Shown one piece after another: positions 7,360 to 15,046 of a stretch of DNA of 18,959 bases. Under the pieces are notes generated by a model. That model did no database searches and was not told where the DNA came from. It saw only the letters and a list, made by a program, of their open reading frames with translations. Numbering within the stretch: position 1 is the first letter of the stretch; the number at the start of each line of letters is the position of its first letter. The translations under genes and the position numbers were made by a program. Source of the DNA: JANMZR01 sp031383555 (GTDB taxonomy: Bacteria; Bacteroidota; Bacteroidia; Cytophagales; Spirosomataceae); NCBI GenBank assembly GCA_031383555.1, contig JANMZR010000257.1:1-18959 (forward strand). Reading direction: 5' to 3'.

Positions 7360-8460
7360 CTATTTGAAATTCAAATATTTAAGAATCAAACTAGCTGCCC
7401 TTTCTGAAGCTCCACTTTTTCCAACTTTATCTTTAAGTTTCTGGTATTCTGCTAATTGAGTTTCTCTTTTTTTTCCACCAACAATTATTGAGTTTAATTC
7501 CTTTTCAATATTTTCAACATTAAAATCATGCTGAATGAGTTCTTTTATGGTTTCTTTTTCCATTATTAGGTTTACCAATGAGGCGAATTTTACTTTAATC
7601 AAAAGCATTCCTATTTGGTAAGTGAGCAGGCTCGTTTTATAACAAACAACCTGCGGAGTACCCAAAAGTGCCGTTTCCAGTGTAGCAGTGCCTGATGTTA
7701 CCAACGCAGCTTCGGAATTATGTAATAAATTATAGGTATCGTTAAAAATAACTGGTAAATTATATTTTGAATAAATTTCTTTGGGTAAATTATCGACTCC
7801 TGAGATAATGAATTGAAATTGAGGAAAATAACTAAGCATTTTTACCATTGTTGGAAGCATTACCTCAACTTCTTGCATACGACTACCTGCTAAAATAGCA
7901 ATTATTGGCTTTTCACTTAATTTATATTTATGTTTGAAATTGATTTCGGGAACAAAGCCTTCTATTTCGTCCATTATTGGATTGCCAACATAGTCCACTT
8001 TGTAGCCAAATTTTGCAAAAAAATCAACTTCAAATGGGAATATTACTAGCAAATGGTCAACTAAAGCTTTGATTTTAAGGGCTCTTTTGGTATTCCAAGC
8101 CCATACTTTTGGCGAAATATAATAGATAACTTTAATCCCTTTTTCTTTGCAAAATTTTGCAATCTTCATATTAAAACCTGCGTAATCAATCAATATGACG
8201 GCGTCAGGTTGGAAATTTATGATATCAGATTTACAGTTTTTAAGATTTTGAAAGATAGTTTTAATGTTTTTAACCACCTCCCAAAGACCCATAAAAGCCA
8301 TATTAGAATAGTGATTTTTAAGAATGGCCCCTTCTGCCTCCATTCTATCGCCTCCCCATGCCTCAATCTTTATATTGGAGTCAAATACCTTTAAGGCTTT
8401 TATTAAATTGCCACCATGAAGGTCGCCCGATTTTTCACCAGCTACAAAAAATAGTTTCAA
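7360..8460 (-). CDS. lpxB: Lipid-A-disaccharide synthase
   Basis: LpxB joins UDP-2,3-diacylglucosamine to lipid X to make the disaccharide of lipid A, at the inner face of the cytoplasmic membrane. It is a GT-B glycosyltransferase of family 19. The 366-residue protein shows the family marks in order: AGEKSGDLHGG at 7-17 (usually AGExSGD.hGa), WGGDRMEAEG, NMAFMGLWEVV, VILIDYAGFNM, YYISPKVWAW, VDYVGNPIMDEI, AILAGSRMQEV, and the sugar-nucleotide site VTSGTATLETALLGTPQVVCYK. Length is close to the usual 370-390. The start ATG gives MKLFFVAGEKSGD with no extension. It lies 46 bases after the PTPS-like gene and before the HopJ pseudogene, and these three probably form one transcript. surE, a frequent lpxB neighbour in Bacteroidota by my recollection, is not present. 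Confidence 0.97.
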   Translation of the reverse strand: MKLFFVAGEKSGDLHGGNLIKALKVFDSNIKIEAWGGDRMEAEGAILKNHYSNMAFMGLWEVVKNIKTIFQNLKNCKSDIINFQPDAVILIDYAGFNMKIAKFCKEKGIKVIYYISPKVWAWNTKRALKIKALVDHLLVIFPFEVDFFAKFGYKVDYVGNPIMDEIEGFVPEINFKHKYKLSEKPIIAILAGSRMQEVEVMLPTMVKMLSYFPQFQFIISGVDNLPKEIYSKYNLPVIFNDTYNLLHNSEAALVTSGTATLETALLGTPQVVCYKTSLLTYQIGMLLIKVKFASLVNLIMEKETIKELIQHDFNVENIEKELNSIIVGGKKRETQLAEYQKLKDKVGKSGASERAASLILKYLNFK

Positions 8461-8506
8461 TTTATTTCAATTCAACAATATTACATTTCAACAATAAGTA
8501 AATCAG

Positions 8507-8923
8507 TTACCCATAATACTCCACAAAATTTTTATTGGTTTCTACCAACTTCAAATAGTGCAAATCGGAATTTGGCGCTTTTTCTTTTATTTTTGGTGCC
8601 AATATATTCCAAATCTCAGCAACAAATATTTCACAGCTGGCCATTTTTCCATGCATAAATTCTACATCCAGATTCAAATTTTTATGGTCAACCTTATCTA
8701 TTACTTCTGATTTTATAATATCACCCAATACTTTTAGATCAATAACAAAGCCTGTCTCAGGAACAGGGAGGCCTTTCACGGTTACGATTAACTCAAAATT
8801 ATGGCCATGCCAATTTATATTCGCACAAGGGCCAAATACCTCAAAGTTTTTTTGCTCAGTCCAATTCGGATTGTATAACCTATGGGCCGCATTAAAATGT
8901 TCTTTCCTACTTACAAAAATCAT
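8507..8923 (-). CDS. 6-pyruvoyl-tetrahydropterin synthase/QueD family protein
   Basis: This is a pterin-type zinc enzyme of 138 residues with the T-fold of the PTPS/QueD family. It acts on dihydroneopterin triphosphate. The zinc histidines are H14 in NAAHRLYN and H39/H41 in HGHNFEL. The catalytic thiol is C33 in GPCANINWHGH. DHKNLN supplies D79-H80, and the pterin-anchoring glutamate is E128 in VETNKN. The spacing C-x5-HGH and the DHKNLNLDV stretch match animal-type 6-pyruvoyl-tetrahydropterin synthase more closely than E. coli QueD, which has C-x3-HGH. The family PTxEN segment reads ASCEIF here (glutamate kept). Annotation pipelines usually call such Bacteroidota proteins 6-carboxytetrahydropterin synthase, for queuosine. 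I cannot decide between the two reactions, so no symbol is given. No queC, queE or queF gene is adjacent. Confidence 0.9.
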   Translation of the reverse strand: MIFVSRKEHFNAAHRLYNPNWTEQKNFEVFGPCANINWHGHNFELIVTVKGLPVPETGFVIDLKVLGDIIKSEVIDKVDHKNLNLDVEFMHGKMASCEIFVAEIWNILAPKIKEKAPNSDLHYLKLVETNKNFVEYYG

Positions 8924-9269
8924 GTTTTTAAATTACTCTATTTGAAATGCTTAAATAGCCCTTTTTTCAGTTTTATTGATTTGTTTTTGTTACATTTTTA
9001 TGGAAAATCATCCCAAAAATTCAGCAAATATCATTCTCAATATTTTACAAAGTTATTTAATTTATATTTAATCAAATGTCAAATTTAATTTGAATCTCAT
9101 TTTTCCAAAATAGTTTTAGGTAAATATTAGAATAGTACAATTTAAAATAATTTGAATGTATTGATTGCTATATTAACAAATTGTAATTTTGCAAGCTTTT
9201 ATAATTTCTTAATATTCAGTATATTATTAATAATTAACCAGCTTTCTACAGTAGTTTTTAAACACCAAC
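8924..9269. other. Divergent intergenic region between PTPS-like gene and hldD
   Basis: This 346-base, very AT-rich gap holds no credible gene on either strand; the short open frames in it have no recognisable sequence. It contains the plus-strand promoter for hldD at 9161-9191 and a small perfect inverted repeat, TCAAATT-T-AATTTGA, at 9079-9093. That repeat could be an operator or chance in such AT-rich sequence. I found no TAnnTTTG box for the minus-strand PTPS-like/lpxB transcript. Confidence 0.6.
9161..9191 (+). promoter_or_regulatory. Bacteroidota-type promoter for hldD (-33 TTG, -7 TAATTTTG)
   Basis: TTG at 9161-9163 is followed after 20 bases by TAATTTTG at 9184-9191, an exact TAnnTTTG match. 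The spacing agrees with the -33/-7 architecture known for the Bacteroidota primary sigma factor. Transcription would start near 9196-9199, leaving a leader of about 70 bases before the ATG at 9270. Confidence 0.6.
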
Positions 9270-10235
9270 ATGATTATAGTTACCGGAGCGGCAGGCTTTA
9301 TTGGCAGTTGTTTGATTGGCAGATTGAATCAAGGTAAATTCAATCATATTATTGCAGTTGACGATTTTTCTAATGAGCTTAAAAATAAAAATTTAGAGGG
9401 TAAAACTATACTTGAGAAAGTTGAACGAGGGTCTTTTTTCGATTGGCTTGAGATTAATTATGCGGAGGTAGAATTTTGTTTTCATATAGGTGCCCGAACT
9501 GACACTACTGAAAAAAGCTGGGAAATTTTGGAAGAATTGAATTTGAACTTTTCTAAAATTTTATGGGAGAAATGTCATCAATTCCAGATACCACTCGTAT
9601 ATGCTTCATCAGCAGCTACTTACGGATTGGGTGAAAATGGATATGACGATAATGAGACTAAAATTGCAGATCTAAAACCACTTAATTTATACGGGGAGTC
9701 AAAAAATGAATTTGACAAATGGGCAATTAAACAAACCAATAAACCTTTCTTTTGGGCTGGTTTGAAGTTCTTTAATGTATACGGTCCCAACGAATACCAT
9801 AAAGAAAGAATGGCTTCGGTTATTTTTCATGCTTTCAATCAAATAAATGAAAATGGTAGCCTAAAACTCTTCAAATCGCATAATGAAAACTTTAGCGACG
9901 GTGGCCAAATGAGGGACTTTATTTATGTAAAAGATGTGCTTGAAGTCTGTATTTTTCTGATGCATCATAGGCGCAATTCTGGAATATATAATTTAGGAAC
10001 AGGCCAAGCTCGTAGCTTTTCAGACCTAGGTAATAACACTTTTAAGGCGTTAAACATCGAACCAAAAATGGAATTTATTGATACTCCGGCCGACATTCGT
10101 GATAAATACCAATATTTTACTGAGGCCAAAATGACCAAATTACAATCTATTGGCTATCAACTCCCATTTACGAGTTTGGAAGATGGTGTGAAGGATTATG
10201 TACAGAACTATTTGATGTTGGGAAAATATTATTAA
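9270..10235 (+). CDS. hldD: ADP-L-glycero-D-manno-heptose 6-epimerase
   Basis: HldD (RfaD) is a cytoplasmic short-chain-dehydrogenase-type epimerase that makes ADP-L-glycero-D-manno-heptose, the inner-core heptose donor for lipopolysaccharide. The 321-residue protein begins MIIVTGAAGFIGS, with the nucleotide-binding GxxGxxG at 6-12. The catalytic serine region is YASSAATYG (S114), and the YxxxK pair is Y141/K145 in YGESKNEFD. FNVYGPNEYHKERMASV and GGQMRDFIYVKDV are characteristic of HldD, separating it from other sugar-nucleotide epimerases. Length is slightly above the E. coli enzyme (310). The ATG at 9270 places the Rossmann motif at the extreme N terminus, as expected, and an upstream in-frame extension is not needed. 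It has its own promoter and converges on the GT2 gene. Confidence 0.95.
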   Translation: MIIVTGAAGFIGSCLIGRLNQGKFNHIIAVDDFSNELKNKNLEGKTILEKVERGSFFDWLEINYAEVEFCFHIGARTDTTEKSWEILEELNLNFSKILWEKCHQFQIPLVYASSAATYGLGENGYDDNETKIADLKPLNLYGESKNEFDKWAIKQTNKPFFWAGLKFFNVYGPNEYHKERMASVIFHAFNQINENGSLKLFKSHNENFSDGGQMRDFIYVKDVLEVCIFLMHHRRNSGIYNLGTGQARSFSDLGNNTFKALNIEPKMEFIDTPADIRDKYQYFTEAKMTKLQSIGYQLPFTSLEDGVKDYVQNYLMLGKYY

Positions 10236-10282
10236 AATAGAACCTTTGGTAATCCGGTGTCTTTATTTTAAAAAATTCATTA

Positions 10283-11248
10283 TTATTCTCTAGGGAAAAA
10301 CTTCTCTTTCAAAAAGCCCAACCCATAAGCAGTTAATTGAATAAAAGCTGCCAGCACGCTCAAATAAGCTACTTTTATTGATTTTGTTTTTAAATAGGCA
10401 TCAATAAAAATGAAAATTTTGTATAGTCCAAATAAGGTAGCTGGCAACCAAAATAATTTCCAAGAAAATAAAGGAAGTAGGATTGTAGTTAAACAACCTA
10501 TTATGAATATTGCAGGGAAATAATGTACAAGTTTTAATTCTTTTGGATAAAATCTACCAATATTTATTCTGGCCCTGCCAAAGAAAAAAAGTTGGTTATA
10601 AAATTGGGAAAAGCTAGTTCGCCGTTTATGGTAAATAAAAGCTTCAGGTATTAAGCCTGACTTAAAACCAGCTTCTATTGCTCTAATACTGAATTCAATA
10701 TCTTCTCCCATTCTTGTTATTTTAAATCCGCCTACAGTTTTATAAAGCTTTCTTGAAAAACCCATATTAAAGCTGCGAGGGTGAAATTTACCTCCTAAAT
10801 TTTTCTTAGCACCACGAATACCACCAGTTGTAAATACTGAAGTCATCGAATAGGAAATAGCTTTTTGAATAGGATTGAAGCTGGGGTGATCTTTATCGGG
10901 CCCACCGAAAAGATCTAACTTTTGATTTTCAATTTCATGAGATGCTATTTCCAAGTATTTTGGTTCTAACAAGGCATCAGAATCTAGAATGATAAAATAG
11001 TCGCCTTTGGCTAGCTCCAAACCATAATTTCGTGCAAAACCTTGGCCGCCGTTTTCTTTGAAACAATAAGATATATTTATTTTCGATTTGAATTTCTTAA
11101 CAATCCTATCACATTTTAATGTTGAACCATCTTCCACTACAATTACTTCAAAGTTGGTATATGTCTGTTTTTCAATACATTGCAAAAGTTCATTTAGCTC
11201 TTGAGGGCGGTTGTAAATGGGGATTATGATGGAGAAATGGTGGGGCAT
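10283..11248 (-). CDS. Family 2 glycosyltransferase with C-terminal membrane segments
   Basis: This is a predicted inverting GT-A glycosyltransferase of 321 residues. The N-terminal domain shows FSIIIPIYNRPQELNELL, the nucleotide-binding VVVEDGS (E39-D40), and the metal-binding DxD as D89-S-D91 in IILDSDALLEP. The acceptor-side ED motif is in RMGEDIEFSIRA (E182-D183). The segment KRRTSFSQFYNQ at about 208-219 stands where processive enzymes have QxxRW, which is absent. Hydrophobic segments near 243-262, 264-283 and 293-312 anchor it to the inner membrane. The donor and acceptor are unknown; a role in surface polysaccharide or glycolipid synthesis is an inference from the type and from hldD nearby. 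The gene starts 5 bases after the nucleotidyltransferase stop, so they probably share a transcript. Confidence 0.88.
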   Translation of the reverse strand: MPHHFSIIIPIYNRPQELNELLQCIEKQTYTNFEVIVVEDGSTLKCDRIVKKFKSKINISYCFKENGGQGFARNYGLELAKGDYFIILDSDALLEPKYLEIASHEIENQKLDLFGGPDKDHPSFNPIQKAISYSMTSVFTTGGIRGAKKNLGGKFHPRSFNMGFSRKLYKTVGGFKITRMGEDIEFSIRAIEAGFKSGLIPEAFIYHKRRTSFSQFYNQLFFFGRARINIGRFYPKELKLVHYFPAIFIIGCLTTILLPLFSWKLFWLPATLFGLYKIFIFIDAYLKTKSIKVAYLSVLAAFIQLTAYGLGFLKEKFFPRE

Positions 11249-11253
11249 TAAAT

Positions 11254-11724
11254 TTATACTTTTTTATTTGCTATTTTTTGCAATTCCTCAATATCTGCCT
11301 CATCTTTTTTTCTTTTAGTATTCGTTTTCATTAATACTAAATCATGTAAATGTACAATTGGTATTTCTATTCCGTCAATCTCAGAGAATATTTTTCTATT
11401 ATTTGCTTCTTCATAATTTACTAAATTTACTTTTGATATAAAATCAATTTTTTGAGGCTCTTCTCCAACACTAAAAACTAAATATTCTTCAAAATTCATT
11501 TTTTCAAGTTCAAGTATATCCTCATTCTCAAAATTTAAATTTTTAAAAGCTTGGATTAATTTGGTTTTATTTTCATTATTTGGTTTTATCCAAAGGTCAA
11601 CATCGCCAGTAGTCCGAGTATATCCATATACAATTACTGCATAACCTCCAATTAGCATGAAATCAACCTCTTGCAAGATCAATTCTTTAATAATTTCTTG
11701 ATGTTCCTCAAAAAAAAGATTCAT
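11254..11724 (-). CDS. Minimal nucleotidyltransferase-fold protein (AbiEii/DUF6036-like)
   Basis: This is a 156-residue protein with a polymerase-beta-type nucleotidyltransferase core. MLIGGYAVIVYGYTRTTGDVDLWI holds the GG at 26-27 and the metal-binding D41/D43, and the third acidic residue is probably D94 in PQKIDFIS. All three catalytic carboxylates are therefore present. The C-terminal third (IPIVHLHDLVLMKTNTKRKKDEADIEEL) is the typical ending of stand-alone nucleotidyltransferases in this group. The family includes toxins of type IV AbiE-like and MenT-like systems and enzymes of unknown role. The start ATG overlaps the small upstream gene by 4 bases (ATGA), which indicates coupled translation. 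Function as a toxin is only an inference from this pairing; it could equally be a housekeeping modifier. The pair is more AT-rich than hemL beside it. Confidence 0.78.
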   Translation of the reverse strand: MNLFFEEHQEIIKELILQEVDFMLIGGYAVIVYGYTRTTGDVDLWIKPNNENKTKLIQAFKNLNFENEDILELEKMNFEEYLVFSVGEEPQKIDFISKVNLVNYEEANNRKIFSEIDGIEIPIVHLHDLVLMKTNTKRKKDEADIEELQKIANKKV

Positions 11725-11906
11725 TTCCCACTAATTATTGTAATTCTTTTTGATTTTTTATTTTCCAAAATCTGTTTTGCATACACTTTTCTTATTAAAT
11801 CCATGCCAATTTCTAACCGTTCCTTATAGCTTAAATTGAATTTGTATTCTATTTCGGCATCTTTACTTTCTTGAAATGATTTATAAATTTTAATATTCTT
11901 TTTCAT
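11721..11906 (-). CDS. Small charged protein coupled to the nucleotidyltransferase
   Basis: This is a 61-residue, lysine- and glutamate-rich protein beginning MKKNIKIYKSFQESKDAEIE and ending TIISGK. It has no signal peptide or membrane segment and is predicted mainly helical, with an LSYKERLEIGMDLIRKVY stretch. I recall similar small proteins directly upstream of stand-alone nucleotidyltransferase genes in Bacteroidota, but I cannot name a family. The ATG at 11906 is preferred over an in-frame TTG at 11936, because TTG starts are rare in this phylum and the extension (QSINLFLDI) has no likeness to the rest. Its stop overlaps the start of the nucleotidyltransferase gene by 4 bases. An antitoxin-like or regulatory partner role is possible but unproven. 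Confidence 0.7.
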   Translation of the reverse strand: MKKNIKIYKSFQESKDAEIEYKFNLSYKERLEIGMDLIRKVYAKQILENKKSKRITIISGK

Positions 11907-11961
11907 AATATCTAGAAATAAATTTATGCTTTGCAAATAAATATATTCAAAACTTTCAATA

Positions 11962-13254
11962 TCAACTATTTAACTCCTTCAAACTTTCCAAATTTGCTTC
12001 CAAAATTAAACCAATATGTTGCTCAGTAATAGCTGTCGAGAGAAACATTGACTCAAATTGTGAGGGTGCTAAATAAATACCGTTATTTAACATTTTTTGA
12101 AAATATTGTCCAAATTTCTTAGTGTCACATTGTTTAGCGTCTTCCAAATTATTCACTGCTTTATTTGTGAAAAATTGGGTAAACATTGAGCCAATACGAT
12201 TTACTGTATAATTTAAGCCCAGCTTATTTGCATTTTCTCGCAAGCCATTAGCCAATCGATCACCAATATTTTCCAAATAGGTATAAGTCTGATGGTTTTC
12301 ACTCAAAAAATGCAATTGTGCCAAACCAGCTGCCATTGCAATAGGGTTACCAGACAGTGTACCTGCCTGGTATACAGGGCCTAAGGGTGCCACACAATCC
12401 ATAATTTCTTTTTTGCCACCGTAGGCACCCACAGGCATGCCGCCACCGATTATCTTACCCAAGGTAGTCATGTCTGGAATCACACCACATCGCTCTTGGT
12501 AACCACCTTTAGCCAACCGGAAGCCTGTCATTACCTCGTCGAATATTAATACGATTCCATTTTTTGTGCAAATATTTCTTAGGGCTTGCAAAAAGCCTTC
12601 TGCAGGCAAAACTAAACCCATATTACCAACAACTGGTTCTAAAATGAGACAGGCGATTTGGTTTTTGTTGGCTTCAATTAGGTTTTCAACAGCTTGCAAA
12701 TTGTTGTAAGGGGCTGTCAATGTGTCGTTTGCCACTCCTTTTGTTACACCTGGTGAATCTGGAATACCCAAAGTAAGCGCACCTGAGCCAGCTGATATCA
12801 AAAAAGAATCGCCGTGGCCATGGTAGCAGCCTTCAAATTTGATTATTTTTTCACGGCCAGTATAGCCACGTGCCACTCTAATTGCCGACATAGTAGCCTC
12901 AGTACCAGAGTTTACCATTCTCACTTTTTCAATAGATGGCACCATTTCAACTATCAATTCGGCCATTTCAACTTCTCGTTTTCCAGGTGCTCCAAATGAG
13001 AAACCTTCCTGAATGGCATCAGAAACAGCCTTTTCAACTATTGGATGGGTATGCCCCAGTATCATTGGCCCCCAAGAGTTGATTAACTCAATAAACTCGT
13101 TACCATCCTCATCATAAAGATAGGCCCCTTTTGCTCTTTTTATAAATAAGGGTTTGCCGCCAACAGATTTGAAGGCACGAACGGGTGAGTTGACCCCACC
13201 TGGTATCACTTGCTGTGCCTTTTCAAATAATTTCTCACTTTCTGAAAAAATCAT
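11962..13254 (-). CDS. hemL: Glutamate-1-semialdehyde 2,1-aminomutase
   Basis: HemL converts glutamate-1-semialdehyde to 5-aminolevulinate in the C5 route to haem and other tetrapyrroles. It is a pyridoxal-phosphate (fold type I) enzyme of the cytoplasm. The 430-residue protein has the usual length. Marks include VIPGGVNSPVRAF at 17-29, VNSGTEATMSAIRVARG (phosphate-binding region), CYHGHGDS, LIFDEVMTGFR (D239) and the PLP lysine K267 in TTLGKIIGGGMPVGAYGG. The gating loop region SPGVTKGVANDT is also present. The ATG gives MIFSESEKLFEKAQ, the standard N terminus. A 98-base gap separates it from the upstream TPR/binding-fold gene. I see no TAnnTTTG box in that gap, so it may be read from upstream. 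Confidence 0.98.
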   Translation of the reverse strand: MIFSESEKLFEKAQQVIPGGVNSPVRAFKSVGGKPLFIKRAKGAYLYDEDGNEFIELINSWGPMILGHTHPIVEKAVSDAIQEGFSFGAPGKREVEMAELIVEMVPSIEKVRMVNSGTEATMSAIRVARGYTGREKIIKFEGCYHGHGDSFLISAGSGALTLGIPDSPGVTKGVANDTLTAPYNNLQAVENLIEANKNQIACLILEPVVGNMGLVLPAEGFLQALRNICTKNGIVLIFDEVMTGFRLAKGGYQERCGVIPDMTTLGKIIGGGMPVGAYGGKKEIMDCVAPLGPVYQAGTLSGNPIAMAAGLAQLHFLSENHQTYTYLENIGDRLANGLRENANKLGLNYTVNRIGSMFTQFFTNKAVNNLEDAKQCDTKKFGQYFQKMLNNGIYLAPSQFESMFLSTAITEQHIGLILEANLESLKELNS

Positions 13255-13352
13255 AAATTTTATTAATGAATTTGTATAATTTTTGAGTTCGGTAATAGGA
13301 TTTTAAATTGTAGTATTATGTTTTAAGCCCTTTTAACTAGATAGGAATTTTA

Positions 13353-14954
13353 TTAGAATTTTCTGTAAAAAGCCTCCATCCCGTTTTGAATGGTTGTAAT
13401 AGTAAATGCAGTATTTTCATTTGGAACGAGCCCATAGTTAAAGTCATTTATCAAATAATCATCGTCAATTGACCTTAATCTAACCATTTCTGTATGATTT
13501 TGTTTGTATTTGCCTAATTGTCTTCCCCAAAATAGCATCATATCATAACCTTTCATTGTATAAATTGAGGCTAAATTATTACGGCTTTCCCAATATTCTA
13601 GTTTGAATTTTTTAACATTTTCACTTTCTTCATCAATATAATCTTGATTGAAAATATATAGTTCCAGACTATTTGAAGGATTAAATTGTAATTGATCAGG
13701 TAAGAAATCTTTTTGAGTAATTATTGGAACTATACCGAATTTCTTTTCACAAACAGCAATTGCATTCAAACTATTTTTTGGCTGACAAATTAGAAAAATA
13801 CTGCCAAATTTCTTTTTCAAATAGGGTGTAAATGATTCCGCATTTAAATACTTTATTAACACAAATTTAGATCCATTTTTTTGCAATTCTTCTGCTACCA
13901 TTGTAGCAGTTAATGAATCATTTTTATCATAAATTATGGCAGATTCTCCTATAAAATTACTAGCTACAAATTTGACGGCTTGCTTCACAAAACCTTGATT
14001 ACTGGCTTTATTTAGAAAGCTAAATGGCTTATTTATAGTTAGTTGATTATTTTTTGAAAACGGATTAATGAGCGTGATTTTTCGCTCATTAGCGTAATAT
14101 TGTATAATTTTATTTGTTTCTTGATAAACCGGCCCAATCAATATTTCCTCGTTCAAAAACTGCTGATTGTTTAATAGTTCCAAAACTTGTTTTTTATTAT
14201 TATCAACATCATAGGCATGAAGGTTTATTTTAATATTTTCAGTTTTCAATTTTTCAATGGCTATTTGCATACCTTCATACAAATCAAAAACATATTGGTT
14301 TGATTCAATATTTAAAGAATCGGTATGAAATGGTAAAAGTACACCAATGTTAAAAAAATCTTGCGAATAATTTAACTTTGGCTTTGCTTGTAAAATAGGG
14401 ATTTCTGAAGGTTTTAAATCATATAAAACAATAGCATCAGGTTTATTACCAAGAGATTTTAGAATTTTTAAATTCTGAAATTTCTCTTGCCAAATTTTAC
14501 TTTGATCGTTACTTTTTTGGTTATTGAAATAATGAGTAATTTGCTTGTCAATATCTTTTTCAAAATATTTTGTTGAAATTTTGTTAAGGCTAGTTAGGGC
14601 TTTTTCGGTTTCTTTTTTTGAAAAATAAACCAACCCCAAAAGGTAATTGACCTCATTGATTTTCCCCCAAGATGGATAAGCAGATTGCAAGTTAATTAAT
14701 TGATTTTCAGATAATTGTAATTCATTATTATGGTATAAGGCTAGGCTTAAATAATAGGAAATATAGGGTTGGTAGGCAGTAAAATTATGGTTGTTTTTAA
14801 GGCTTTGAAATGCTTTTTTGGCAAGGTCATACTTTTTGTTTTTCAGATCTATTTTGGCTTGGGAGTATTTTGCTTTAAATTCAAGTGACGGAGCTTGTGC
14901 CAAAATTCCAGAAGAAATTCCAAAGCAAATTAGAAAATAGATTAATTTTTTCAT
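13353..14954 (-). CDS. Exported TPR plus type 1 periplasmic-binding-fold protein (LpoA/ABC substrate-binding-like)
   Basis: This is a 533-residue exported protein. Residues 1-20 (MKKLIYFLICFGISSGILAQ) form a signal peptide with a likely cut after AQ; there is no lipobox cysteine. Residues about 25-170 are helical, TPR-like repeats, for example ALYHNNELQLSENQLINL and VYFSKKETEKALTSLNKI. From about 195 onward the sequence (FFNIGVLLPFHTDS, YEGMQIAIEKL, EEILIGPVYQETNKI, ITLINPFSK, SAIIYDKND) is that of a periplasmic-binding-protein type 1 domain, as in branched-chain amino acid binding proteins. This TPR + PBP1 layout matches the penicillin-binding protein activator LpoA, so a peptidoglycan role is a reasonable inference, not a proof. 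ATG at 14954 is chosen over an in-frame TTG at 14975, which would put extra residues ahead of the signal peptide and fall in the leader hairpin. It lies between yidC and hemL. Confidence 0.8.
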   Translation of the reverse strand: MKKLIYFLICFGISSGILAQAPSLEFKAKYSQAKIDLKNKKYDLAKKAFQSLKNNHNFTAYQPYISYYLSLALYHNNELQLSENQLINLQSAYPSWGKINEVNYLLGLVYFSKKETEKALTSLNKISTKYFEKDIDKQITHYFNNQKSNDQSKIWQEKFQNLKILKSLGNKPDAIVLYDLKPSEIPILQAKPKLNYSQDFFNIGVLLPFHTDSLNIESNQYVFDLYEGMQIAIEKLKTENIKINLHAYDVDNNKKQVLELLNNQQFLNEEILIGPVYQETNKIIQYYANERKITLINPFSKNNQLTINKPFSFLNKASNQGFVKQAVKFVASNFIGESAIIYDKNDSLTATMVAEELQKNGSKFVLIKYLNAESFTPYLKKKFGSIFLICQPKNSLNAIAVCEKKFGIVPIITQKDFLPDQLQFNPSNSLELYIFNQDYIDEESENVKKFKLEYWESRNNLASIYTMKGYDMMLFWGRQLGKYKQNHTEMVRLRSIDDDYLINDFNYGLVPNENTAFTITTIQNGMEAFYRKF

Positions 14955-14975
14955 TAAAAAGTTACTAAAAAGCAA

Positions 14976-14996
14976 GAGACACTAAGTTAGTGCCTC
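14976..14996 (-). promoter_or_regulatory. Stem-loop: yidC terminator and/or 5' leader hairpin
   Basis: On the minus strand GAGGCACTA pairs with TAGTGTCTC across an ACT loop: nine base pairs including one G-T wobble. It is followed by TTGCTTTTTAG. Lying 50 bases after the yidC stop, it could end yidC transcription. It also begins just after a -7 box, so it may be the first structure of the next gene's mRNA, 21 bases before its ATG. Confidence 0.6.
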
Positions 14997-14998
14997 TG

Positions 14999-15006
14999 CA
15001 AAAATA
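14999..15006 (-). promoter_or_regulatory. Candidate -7 box for the TPR/binding-fold gene
   Basis: The minus strand reads TATTTTTG, an exact TAnnTTTG match, in the gap between yidC and the TPR/binding-fold gene. The predicted start (about 14992-14995) falls at the foot of the stem-loop at 14976-14996, giving a leader of about 40 bases before the ATG at 14954. No -33 TTG is visible at the right distance. Confidence 0.45.
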
Positions 15007-15046
15007 CGCTATTTATTGATAATTTTTGTTGCTTATAATAGGCTAT

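Noticed and set aside
8882..9337. Short plus-strand frames (61-68 codons) in the gap before hldD
   Set aside because: The composition is that of translated AT-rich noncoding DNA. One overlaps the PTPS-like gene start and the other overlaps hldD out of frame. Neither has a recognisable motif.
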